A stretch of 11,834 bases of DNA from JBFFXF01 sp041569895. GTDB lineage: Bacteria; Planctomycetota; UBA8108; JACQVS01. Positions within the stretch are counted from its first letter, which is position 1, and every line of letters starts with the position of its first letter. The DNA is taken from NCBI GenBank assembly GCA_041569895.1, contig JBFFXF010000237.1, forward strand, positions 1 to 11,834, in the 5' to 3' direction. The notes below the pieces were generated by a model, which saw only the letters and a program-made list of their open reading frames with translations, did not search any database and was not told where the DNA came from. This document shows positions 7,007-11,834 of the stretch, piece after piece. Both the position numbers and the translations under genes were made by a program.

Positions 7007-8158
7007 TTATCGAACCGCCTCGCGCTCCGGCTGGACCACGGGCAGGTCGACGGCGAAGGGGCGGCTGCGAAGCGCGTCGCTCTCGTCCGTCACGGTCTCC
7101 AGACCCGCGCCATTGCGCGCCGGCTGCAGCCCCTTGACCGGCTTGAGGCCGAAGACGGTCGCTCTCGCCGTCGCCAGGAAGCCCTTCAGCGTGCCGAGCG
7201 ACGCATCGACGGCGGTCGGCTCGTAGCCGCAGTGGACCATGCAGTCCGCGCAGCGGTCGTTGCGGCCGCGGCCGTAGCGGTCCCAGTCGGTCGTCTCGAT
7301 GAGCTCTTCGAAGGACGAGCAGTATCCGTCCTGGAGCAGATAGCACGGCTTCTGCCAGCCGAAGATGTTGTACGTCGGGTTGCCCCACGGCGTGCACTGG
7401 TACTCCCGATGCCCCATGAGGAACTCGAGGAAGAGCGGCGACTGGTTGAACTTCCAGTGCCGCTTCGGATTCGTGAGGATACGGCCGAAGAACTCGCGCG
7501 CCTTCGACCGGCGCAGGAAGTGCGTCTGGTCCGGCGCCTTCGAGTAGCTGTAGCCGGGCGAGATCATCATCCCCTCGACGCCGAGATCCATCATCTCGTC
7601 GAAGAAACGGCGGACGCGCTCGGGGTCCGCCTCCTCGTAGTCGAAGAGAGTCGTGTTCGAGGTCACGCGGAAGCCGCGCGCCACCGCCTCGCGGATCGCC
7701 TCGACCGCGACGTCGTAGACGCCCTCGCGACACACGGCGAAGTCGTGCTCGTCGCGGAGGCCGTCCATGTGCACGCTGAATGTCAGGTGCTTGGTCGGCT
7801 TGAAGAGGTCGAGTTTCTCCTTGAGCAGGAGCGCGTTGGTGCAGAGGTAGATGTACTTCTTGCGCTCCACGAGCCCCGCGACGATCTCGTCGATGCGCGA
7901 GTGCATCAGCGGTTCGCCGCCGGGAATGCTCACCACCGGCGCGCCGCACTCCTCGGCGGCGCGGAAGCACTCCTCCGGCGAGAGCTCCTTTTTGAGAATA
8001 TGCGCTGGATACTGTATTTTACCGCAACCGGCGCAGGCGAGATTGCACCGGAAGAGGGGCTCGAGCATCAGCACCAGGGGATAGCGCTTGCGGCCCCGAA
8101 GCTTCTGCCCGAGGACGTACGTGGCGACGGTCCAGGCCTCGGAGAATGAGACGGCGAT
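7007..8158 (-). CDS. hpnH: Adenosylhopane synthase HpnH (radical SAM), apparent ATC start
   Basis: HpnH is a radical SAM enzyme that joins a 5'-deoxyadenosyl radical to diploptene, giving adenosylhopane, the first step of extended hopanoid side-chain synthesis at the membrane. The frame has 383 codons. The cluster motif is Cys38-x3-Cys42-x2-Cys45 within FRCNLACAGCGKI, followed by the SAM-binding GGEPLMH at 80-86. Later family stretches include SPGYSYSKAPDQTHF, CTPWGNPTYNIFGWQKPCYLL and the cysteine-rich CADCMVHCGYEPTAV. The N-terminus expected for this family (MAV...WTVATYVLGQKLRGRKRYPLVLMLEP) is fully present in frame, but its first codon is ATC at 8158-8156. AGGAGGA lies 6 bases upstream of it and a TGA closes the frame 6 codons upstream. 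The first conventional start is CTG at residue 28 or GTG at residue 29 (8074), which would remove about 28 conserved-looking residues. The ATC is either a rare real start or a sequence error. Confidence 0.93.
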   Translation of the reverse strand: MAVSFSEAWTVATYVLGQKLRGRKRYPLVLMLEPLFRCNLACAGCGKIQYPAHILKKELSPEECFRAAEECGAPVVSIPGGEPLMHSRIDEIVAGLVERKKYIYLCTNALLLKEKLDLFKPTKHLTFSVHMDGLRDEHDFAVCREGVYDVAVEAIREAVARGFRVTSNTTLFDYEEADPERVRRFFDEMMDLGVEGMMISPGYSYSKAPDQTHFLRRSKAREFFGRILTNPKRHWKFNQSPLFLEFLMGHREYQCTPWGNPTYNIFGWQKPCYLLQDGYCSSFEELIETTDWDRYGRGRNDRCADCMVHCGYEPTAVDASLGTLKGFLATARATVFGLKPVKGLQPARNGAGLETVTDESDALRSRPFAVDLPVVQPEREAVR

Positions 8159-8164
8159 GGTACT

Positions 8165-8171
8165 TCCTCCT
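8165..8171 (-). promoter_or_regulatory. Ribosome-binding site of hpnH
   Basis: The minus strand reads AGGAGGA, nearly the full anti-16S complement, followed by six bases (AGTACC) and then ATC. This site decides the start: it is correctly placed for translation from the ATC at 8158 and is far too distant for the GTG at 8074. Confidence 0.8.
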
Positions 8172-8260
8172 GGTCGTCAGCGCCCCCACGAGGCGCTCGC
8201 CCGAGCTCTCCCACCGGCAGCTTCCCGGGCCGAATGGGCGCGGGTGGCGACGCCGGAAAA

Positions 8261-8273
8261 GGCGGTATTATCT
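8261..8273. repeat. 13-base inverted motif, copy at the hpnH -10 box
   Basis: The minus strand reads AGATAATACCGCC. It contains the GATAAT -10 hexamer of the hpnH promoter. A copy with one mismatch lies on the plus strand at 8427-8439. Confidence 0.6.
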
Positions 8274-8294
8274 GGAAATCACCGGGCGAGTCAA
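8267..8294 (-). promoter_or_regulatory. Sigma70-like promoter for hpnH
   Basis: On the minus strand TTGACT (8294-8289) is followed after 16 bases by GATAAT (8272-8267); each hexamer matches the consensus at five of six positions. A transcript starting near 8259 would have a leader of about 100 bases before hpnH. The element lies in the non-coding gap between hpnH and the divergent cysS-like gene, where a promoter is expected. Confidence 0.6.
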
Positions 8295-8426
8295 GAAAGC
8301 CGTTGCATCCGGTTCTGGCCGGCTGTACCTTCCTGCTGTTCCGGAAACGAACACGAGAACGACAGCGAAGAGAGATCGGCAAGAACGCCGGAAAAACAGC
8401 GAGAAAACGACGGAGAAAACCGGCGG

Positions 8427-8439
8427 AGATAACACCGCC
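8427..8439. repeat. 13-base inverted motif, second copy
   Basis: The plus strand reads AGATAACACCGCC, differing from the minus-strand copy at 8261-8273 in one base. It faces the cysS-like gene and starts 155 bases before that gene's ATG. It could be a paired operator or a divergent -10 region, but no -35 box precedes it. Confidence 0.6.
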
Positions 8440-8581
8440 GAACAAGACTGAACGACGCACCAGAATAACATCCAGAGAACGTCGGTTCCAGAGCGTCGTT
8501 CGCTCCGCTCGCATGCCGCGGGAGTTCCGATAACATCGTGCGGCCCAACGCGCGGCCACTCGCCCGGCGCGAGACATCACC

Positions 8582-9817
8582 ATGGAATTGCGGCTGACGA
8601 ACACGCTCGGGGGCGAGAAGACTTCCTTCGAGCCGCTCCGTGACGGCGAGGTCCGCATGTACCATTGCGGGCCCACCGTCAAGGAAGACATCAACGTCGA
8701 CAAGTTCCGCTCCTACCTCCTCGGCGACATCCTGCGTCGGTACTTCGAGCTCGTCGACTTTCGTGTCACCCAGGTGATGAACATCACCGACGTCGGCCAC
8801 CTGAACGAGTTCGAGGAGGACGCGATCGAGATCGCCGCGGGTCGCTCCGGCAAGCAACCCACGGAGTTCGTGCAGGAGGAGGAGGCAGACTTCCACCGCC
8901 ACCGCCGCGAGCTGCGCATCCTCGACGCCGATCACTATCCGCGCGCGCGCGAGAACATCCCCGAGATGATCGCGCTCGTCGAGCGGCTGCTCGAGGCGGG
9001 GATCGCGTACACCGCCGGCGAGAACGTCTACTTCGACGTGCGGCGGTTCCCGGGTTTCGGCAAGCTCACCGGCAAGTCCCTCGACGAGCTCACGGAGCTG
9101 CAGAAGGGGCTGCGCGCGAAGCCGCATCCCGAGAAGCGCCACCCGCTCGACATCGACCTCTGGCGCACCGACGTCCTCCACCGCATGCACTGGCAGAGCC
9201 CGTGGGGTCGCGGCTATCCCGGCTGGCACGTCGAGTGCGTCGTCATGAGCCGCAAGCACCTCGGTGAGACGTTCGACATCCACACCGGCTCGGCGGAGAT
9301 CATCTATCCGCACCACGAGTGCGAGATTGCCGAGGCGGAGGCGATCGACGGCACGCCGCTGGCGCGCTACTGGCTGCACAGCGCGCACGTCCTCGTCGAC
9401 GGCCGGCCGACCTCTCGCGCCAACCGCAACCTGCTGACCGTGCAGGGGCTGCTCGACTCCGGCGTCGACGGCGTCGACATCCGCGGCGCCCTCCTGAGCG
9501 AGCACTATCGCCACTCGCTCGAGCTCACGCCGGAGACCCTCGACCGCGCGAGCGAGCGGCGGGAAGCGCTGCAGAATGCGGCCGATCGTCTGCGCTCGGC
9601 GATCCCCGCGCGCAAGGCCGGCGGCGCCGAGAAGAAGGCCCTCGAGAGGGCCGACGCCGACTTCGTCGCCGCCCTCGAGGACGACCTCGACGTCCCCCGC
9701 GCGCTCGACATCGCCACCGAGCTCGCCGGGCAGATCAACCGCGAGGAGCTCGCGATCTCGACGCTGGCGACGCGGACGATGGAGCGGTTTGATCGGGTGC
9801 TGGGGTTGGTTGATTGA
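8582..9817 (+). CDS. Cysteinyl-tRNA synthetase-like protein lacking catalytic signatures
   Basis: This 411-residue protein clearly has the CysRS fold: RMYHCGPTV near 25-33, LLGDILRRYFE, VTQVMNITDVGHL, SPWGRGYPGWHVEC and YPHHECEIAEAEA all align without gaps. The four zinc ligands that recognise cysteine in CysRS are kept (Cys29, Cys219, His244, Glu248), as is Trp215. The ATP-handling parts are not: HIGH is replaced by NVDK (38-41), the GGxDL region by TGSAE (235-239) and KMSKS by PTSRA (276-280). The protein ends where the catalytic and helical domains end, so the C-terminal anticodon-binding domain of about 50 residues is absent (E. coli CysS has 461). The frame is intact, so this is not simple decay. 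The start matches the family N-terminus but has no strong ribosome-binding site. It may be a cysteine-binding paralog or regulator; normal aminoacylation looks unlikely. The MshC-like ligase group resembles it in length but keeps HIGH and KMSKS. Confidence 0.88.
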   Translation: MELRLTNTLGGEKTSFEPLRDGEVRMYHCGPTVKEDINVDKFRSYLLGDILRRYFELVDFRVTQVMNITDVGHLNEFEEDAIEIAAGRSGKQPTEFVQEEEADFHRHRRELRILDADHYPRARENIPEMIALVERLLEAGIAYTAGENVYFDVRRFPGFGKLTGKSLDELTELQKGLRAKPHPEKRHPLDIDLWRTDVLHRMHWQSPWGRGYPGWHVECVVMSRKHLGETFDIHTGSAEIIYPHHECEIAEAEAIDGTPLARYWLHSAHVLVDGRPTSRANRNLLTVQGLLDSGVDGVDIRGALLSEHYRHSLELTPETLDRASERREALQNAADRLRSAIPARKAGGAEKKALERADADFVAALEDDLDVPRALDIATELAGQINREELAISTLATRTMERFDRVLGLVD

Positions 9818-9890
9818 ACTCATCGTTCGTCCTCGTCCTCGATCCTCCTGACTGAGACCGAGACAGAGAACAGAGGCAGAGGGCGGAGGA

Positions 9891-10013
9891 CCGATTCCGA
9901 CTCGGATTCCGATTTATTCCGATTCCGAGACCCGATTCGGAGTCCGACTCCGATTCCGAGGTCCGAGGCCGAGGTCCGAGGCCGAGATCAGAGATCAGAG
10001 ATCCGGTACTGCA
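9891..10013. repeat. Degenerate TCCGAN hexamer array
   Basis: Units such as CCGATT, CCGACT, CCGAGA and CCGAGG recur mostly every 6 or 7 bases, with inverted CGGATT and CGGAGT units mixed in, and end in a twice-repeated ATCAGAG. Because both orientations occur, local hairpins are possible; for example TCGGAGT at 9937-9943 pairs with ACTCCGA at 9947-9953 around a 3-base loop. Confidence 0.8.
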
Positions 10014-10022
10014 GGTCGATCT

Positions 10023-10090
10023 GGACCGTAGGGCGGTGGACCGTGACCGTGGACCGTGACCGTGACCGTCGACCGTGACCGTCGACCGTC
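10023..10090. repeat. GACCGT array
   Basis: ACCGT occurs nine times, at 10025, 10040, 10046, 10053, 10059, 10065, 10072, 10078 and 10085, so the spacing alternates between 6 and 7 bases after the first interval. Two GTCGAC palindromes lie within the array. It is a low-complexity tandem array of unknown role. Confidence 0.85.
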
Positions 10091-10206
10091 TCCAGACGCC
10101 TGGGATGAGTCCTGAAACCATGAGGATTTCGGCGCAGGCGTAATCTGTGTTCCCGTCCTCGTTGGCCGTCGGCGGCGCCTTCGATCTGTGAAGTACGTCT
10201 TCGGCC

Positions 10207-10237
10207 GGGAACGGGAACGGGGACGGGAACGGGGAAG
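10207..10237 (+). promoter_or_regulatory. GGGAAC array with G-quadruplex potential over the ribosome-binding site
   Basis: Five G-tracts of three or four (10207, 10213, 10219, 10225, 10231) with 2-3 base gaps run directly into GGGGAAG, the only ribosome-binding sequence for the ATG at 10238. The spacing fits a G-quadruplex in DNA and in the mRNA. If folded it would hide the ribosome-binding site; that effect is inferred. Confidence 0.55.
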
Positions 10238-10609
10238 ATGGCACCGAAGCGCGGTCGTTTCTTTGCCGTGATCGGCGGGCTCGGGGTTGTCGTCGTGCTC
10301 GTGCTCGTCGGGGTGTCGTGGCGCGACGTCTACTACGGGCTCTTTCCGGAGCGGCGTTTCCTCGGGGCGTGGTCGTCGCTCGACTTCGGCGAGGCGCGGG
10401 GGAGCACCTACGACTTCCGCGACGACGGTCGTCTCGTGGTGCGCGGCGCGAGGGAGTACGAGTGGCGGTATCGGGTCGAGGGTGAACGCCTGATCTTCGA
10501 GAGCGATCGGTGGCCGTCGATGAACGTGCGCTATCGGTTCGAGCCCGATGACATTCTGGTGCTGGAGATTCCGGGAGGGCCCTTCCGTTACCGGCGGGTG
10601 GAGCCCTGA
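10238..10609 (+). CDS. Small membrane-anchored beta-rich protein
   Basis: I do not recognise the family. The 123-residue protein starts with a basic MAPKRGR, then a hydrophobic helix at about residues 8-27 (FFAVIGGLGVVVVLVLVGVS) with no cleavage site or lipobox cysteine visible, so it is probably an N-terminally anchored protein with its C-terminus outside. The rest alternates short strands and turns: FLGAWSSLDF, STYDFRDDGRLVVRG, YRVEGERLIFES, VRYRFEPDDILVLEI. This resembles small lipocalin-like domains in which a GxW motif opens the barrel, a comparison by pattern only. The start follows a GGGGAAG sequence supplied by a G-rich repeat. It stands alone between two repeat-filled gaps. Confidence 0.75.
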   Translation: MAPKRGRFFAVIGGLGVVVVLVLVGVSWRDVYYGLFPERRFLGAWSSLDFGEARGSTYDFRDDGRLVVRGAREYEWRYRVEGERLIFESDRWPSMNVRYRFEPDDILVLEIPGGPFRYRRVEP

Positions 10610-10631
10610 AGTGCGGTGCGGGAGGGGCCCG

Positions 10632-10685
10632 CGGATGACGCAGATGGGGAGGGAGACGGTCCGCAGATGACGCAGATGACGCAGT
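10632..10685. repeat. CGCAGATGA repeats
   Basis: CGCAGATGA occurs twice in tandem (10662-10670, 10671-10679) followed by CGCAG, with another GATGACGCAGATG copy at 10634-10646. The core is the reverse complement of the ATCTGCG units at 11195-11232. Confidence 0.8.
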
Positions 10686-10723
10686 TGGAGAACGGTCTCT
10701 GTCTCGGACTCTGGTCTCTGATC

Positions 10724-10771
10724 TCGGAATCGGAATCGGTATCGGTATCGGTATCGGTATCGGAGTCGGTC
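10724..10771. repeat. TCGGNA array, eight exact 6-base units
   Basis: Eight units start at 10724, 10730, 10736, 10742, 10748, 10754, 10760 and 10766: TCGGAA twice, TCGGTA four times, then TCGGAG and TCGGTC. The TCGG core is invariant and only the last two positions vary. Confidence 0.9.
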
Positions 10772-10802
10772 ATCGGACTCCGCAACCAGAGCCTTCGAGG
10801 AC

Positions 10803-10845
10803 GGGAACGGGCACGGGTACGGGAACGGACACGGGTACGGGTACG
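10803..10845. repeat. GGGNAC array with G-quadruplex potential
   Basis: GGG tracts start at 10803, 10809, 10815, 10821, 10833 and 10839, separated by AAC, CAC or TAC; the slot at 10827 has only GG. Four consecutive GGG-N3 units meet the standard quadruplex pattern on the plus strand. The array is followed by a short T-run (10846-10850). Confidence 0.85.
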
Positions 10846-10862
10846 TTTTTGCAACGATGGGG

Positions 10863-10892
10863 TCGAAGTCGGAGTCGGTCTCGGAGTCGGTT
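10863..10892. repeat. Short TCGGNN array
   Basis: TCGA/TCGG cores occur at 10863, 10869, 10875, 10881 and 10887, exactly 6 bases apart. This is the same design as the array at 10724-10771 but with AG, TC and GT in the variable positions. Confidence 0.8.
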
Positions 10893-10898
10893 TCCGAT

Positions 10899-10961
10899 AG
10901 CGCCCGCTTTTCCCCGACCCACCCCCCAATGCTTTCCCCCCGGTCGGGGTGAGAGGGCGCT
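10899..10961. repeat. Two-part imperfect hairpin
   Basis: AGCGCCC (10899-10905) pairs with GGGCGCT (10955-10961), and inside it CCCCGACC (10912-10919) pairs with GGTCGGGG (10942-10949), with an internal loop of 6 and 5 bases and a 22-base apical loop rich in C. This gives a 15-pair stem without mismatches in the paired parts. The minus strand of the loop side carries long G-tracts. No T-tract follows, so I do not call it a terminator. Confidence 0.65.
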
Positions 10962-11032
10962 CCTTGGTATTTGTTGTGAGTGCCGCCTACGACCCCTAAT
11001 TCGACCCAGTTTTATTGGTGGGGTGCCCTCTC
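10951..11032. repeat. Imperfect inverted repeat with 13-base arms
   Basis: The arm GAGAGGGCGCTCC (10951-10963) and the reverse complement of 11020-11032 match at 11 of 13 positions, including 8 contiguous. The arm overlaps the hairpin at 10899-10961, so the two structures would compete. The 56-base core between the arms is less GC-rich than the surroundings and unlike the hexamer arrays. Confidence 0.5.
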
Positions 11033-11085
11033 TACTCTTTCCCCTCCGGGTTCCCCCCAAAACCGACTGGCCCGACCCATCTCCC

Positions 11086-11108
11086 GTCCCCGTCGCGCGT
11101 CGGCCGCG
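11086..11108. repeat. 23-base direct repeat, copy 1
   Basis: GTCCCCGTCGCGCGTCGGCC followed by GCG; an exact copy lies at 11237-11259. The two copies bracket the TCCGAN array and the AATCTGCG repeats. Confidence 0.85.
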
Positions 11109-11112
11109 GTGC

Positions 11113-11192
11113 GGATTCCGAGATCGGACCCCGACTCCGAGGTCCGACTCCGATCCGAGTCCGACGTCCGACTCCGGGACCGATACCGATCC
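11113..11192. repeat. Degenerate TCCGAN array
   Basis: CCGAG, CCGAC and CCGAT units recur at roughly 6-base intervals with occasional inverted CGGA. It is the same family as 9891-10013 and ends CCGATACCGATCC. Confidence 0.75.
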
Positions 11193-11194
11193 TC

Positions 11195-11232
11195 AATCTG
11201 CGTGAATCTGCGTGAATCTGCGGAATCTGCGT
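11195..11232. repeat. AATCTGCG tandem repeats
   Basis: Four copies of AATCTGCG start at 11195, 11205, 11215 and 11224; the first two are followed by TG, giving a 10-base period. It sits about 40 bases beyond the tyrS stop. Confidence 0.85.
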
Positions 11233-11236
11233 TCCG

Positions 11237-11259
11237 GTCCCCGTCGCGCGTCGGCCGCG
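11237..11259. repeat. 23-base direct repeat, copy 2
   Basis: Exact copy of 11086-11108. It lies 11 bases beyond the tyrS stop codon, so it is in the 3' untranslated region of tyrS on the minus strand. Confidence 0.85.
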
Positions 11260-11270
11260 CTCCGGTCAGC

Positions 11271-11834
11271 TCAGCGCGACACCACCCGCAGGTAGCGCTT
11301 CTTGCCCGCTCGCAGCAAGGCCCCGCCCTCGCGCAGGTCCGCTCCGGTGATCGCCCGGTCCTCGTCGACGGCGTCGCCGTTGACGTAGAGGCCGCCCTGG
11401 CGCGCGAGCCGGCGCGCCTCGTTTCTCGAGCCGCAGAGCTTTCCCTCGGCCGCGACGACGACCACCGGCACACCCTCGGCGAGGCGGTCGGCGGCGATCT
11501 CGTGGGTGGGCATGTCGACGGCGTCGACCTGGCCGCCGCCGCCGAAGAGCGCCCTCGCCGCCTCGCGGGCGCGGTCCGCCTCGGCCTTGCCGTGCGTGAT
11601 CACCGTGGCCTCGAACGCGAGCGCCTCCTTGGCGCGGTTGAGCTCGGCGCCCTCGAGAGCCTCCATGGCGGCGATCTGCTCGACGTCGAGGAAGGTGAAC
11701 AGCCGCAGGAAGCGGCCGACGTCGCGGTCGTCGACGTTGACCCAGAACTGGTAGAAGTCGTACGGCGACGTGCGCTCCGCGTCGAGCCAGACGGCGCCCG
11801 ACTCGGTCTTCCCCATCTTGGCGCCGTCGGCGGT
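11271..11834 (-). CDS. tyrS: Tyrosyl-tRNA synthetase, C-terminal part (partial)
   Basis: TyrRS charges tRNA-Tyr in the cytoplasm. The visible 187 residues start just before the class I second signature, here KMGKT (the KMSKS equivalent, in TADGAKMGKTESGAVWLD), and run to the TGA at 11271. Next come the family stretches SPYDFYQFWVNVDDRDVGRFLRLFTFL and the helical anticodon-recognition region. The C-terminal S4 RNA-binding domain is recognisable from GSRNEARRLARQGGLYVNGDAVDEDR and ends at KKRYLRVV. The HIGH motif and start lie beyond the right edge. It is convergent with the gene at 10238, and its 3' flank is full of short repeats. Nothing in the visible part suggests loss of function. Confidence 0.95.
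   Translation of the reverse strand, partial: TADGAKMGKTESGAVWLDAERTSPYDFYQFWVNVDDRDVGRFLRLFTFLDVEQIAAMEALEGAELNRAKEALAFEATVITHGKAEADRAREAARALFGGGGQVDAVDMPTHEIAADRLAEGVPVVVVAAEGKLCGSRNEARRLARQGGLYVNGDAVDEDRAITGADLREGGALLRAGKKRYLRVVSR

Larger units (their letters stand above)
8159..8581. other. Divergent intergenic region, partly A-rich
   Basis: The gap between hpnH (-) and the cysS-like gene (+) holds the hpnH ribosome-binding site and promoter. A markedly A/G-rich, lower-GC stretch on the plus strand spans about 8340-8480. A 13-base motif occurs in opposite orientations at 8261-8273 and 8427-8439. Open frames through the A-rich part read as Arg/Lys-rich low-complexity peptides and I do not call them genes. 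No convincing promoter for the cysS-like gene was found; ATAACA occurs at 8429, 8464 and 8532 but without a matching -35 box. Confidence 0.6.
9818..10237. other. Repeat-filled spacer after the cysS-like gene
   Basis: This 420-base gap has no gene I can support. In order it holds a TCGTCC-type pyrimidine stretch (about 9830-9848), a G/A-rich stretch with GAGACC and GAGACAGAGA (about 9853-9890), a TCCGAN array, a GACCGT array, about 110 bases of ordinary sequence (10091-10200), and a GGGAAC array that runs into the next gene's start. Confidence 0.75.
10610..11270. other. Long repeat-dense spacer between the small gene and tyrS
   Basis: This 661-base gap has no supported gene. It contains CGCAGATGA repeats, a TCGGNA array, a GGGNAC array, a shorter TCGGNN array, a hairpin-forming G/C-tract segment of different character (about 10895-11085), a TCCGAN array, and AATCTGCG repeats, with a 23-base direct repeat near the right end. 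The peptides encoded by open frames here are dipeptide repeats (Ser-Val, Arg-Val, Pro-Val) and are taken as by-products of the DNA repeats. Confidence 0.75.

Noticed and set aside
8234..8533. Arg/Lys-rich 99-residue frame upstream of the cysS-like gene
   Set aside because: The basic stretch follows the A/G-rich DNA and is equally charged in other frames; no ribosome-binding site was seen.
8291..9823. 510-residue open frame antisense to the cysS-like gene
   Set aside because: Low-complexity composition and no motif; the plus-strand frame aligns along its length with CysRS.
9937..9953. 7-base-pair hairpin as a terminator for the cysS-like gene
   Set aside because: There is no T-tract after it and it arises naturally from mixing opposite repeat orientations.
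9891..10090. CRISPR array
   Set aside because: The units are 6-7 bases with no constant long repeat and no unique spacers, and no cas genes are present.
10801..10850. Possible intrinsic terminator because of the T-run at 10846-10850
   Set aside because: No GC-rich hairpin directly precedes the T-run; the upstream sequence is a one-sided GGGNAC array.
10616..11205. Frames encoding Ser-Val, Arg-Val and Pro-Val dipeptide repeats
   Set aside because: They are direct translations of the hexamer arrays, occur on both strands and lack credible starts.

Overview
This is a GC-rich bacterial chromosome segment with ordinary housekeeping genes separated by unusually repeat-rich spacers. A complete nuoJKLMN run after the end of nuoI, an HpnH-type hopanoid enzyme and a bacterial TyrRS with a C-terminal S4 domain point to a respiring, hopanoid-making bacterium. 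The HpnH wording and the layout fit Acidobacteriota or a deltaproteobacterium-like lineage, but this is an impression from memory and not a phylogenetic result.

Layout. Bases 1-6163 (+) are the distal half of the complex I operon: the 3' end of nuoI (4Fe-4S subunit), then nuoJ, nuoK, nuoL, nuoM and nuoN, tightly spaced or overlapping. Together they form the proton-pumping membrane arm; the key charged residues are present in K, L, M and N. Bases 6164-6610 are a convergent spacer built from nested inverted repeats. Bases 6611-8158 (-) hold a two-gene unit: hpnH, a radical SAM adenosylhopane synthase, and a small unrecognised downstream gene. The full-length hpnH frame has no ATG, GTG, TTG or CTG at its expected start; an ATC codon sits there behind a near-perfect Shine-Dalgarno sequence. 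A good sigma70-like promoter lies about 110 bases upstream.

Bases 8582-9817 (+) encode a cysteinyl-tRNA synthetase-like protein. It keeps the zinc/cysteine-binding residues but has lost HIGH, KMSKS and the GGxDL region, and it lacks the C-terminal anticodon-binding domain. It is probably not a working CysRS. Bases 10238-10609 (+) encode a small membrane-anchored, beta-rich protein. Bases 11271-11834 (-) are the C-terminal part of tyrS, running off the window.

Spacers. The gaps at 6164-6610, 9818-10237 and 10610-11270 are packed with degenerate hexanucleotide arrays (GGGNAC, TCGGNA, TCCGAN and GACCGT types) in which a CGG/CCG core recurs mostly every 6 bases. Four of them place four or more GGG tracts exactly or nearly 6 bases apart, the textbook layout for a G-quadruplex. 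One of these covers the ribosome-binding region of the 10238 gene. I found no tRNA, rRNA, CRISPR array, transposase gene or clear intrinsic terminator.
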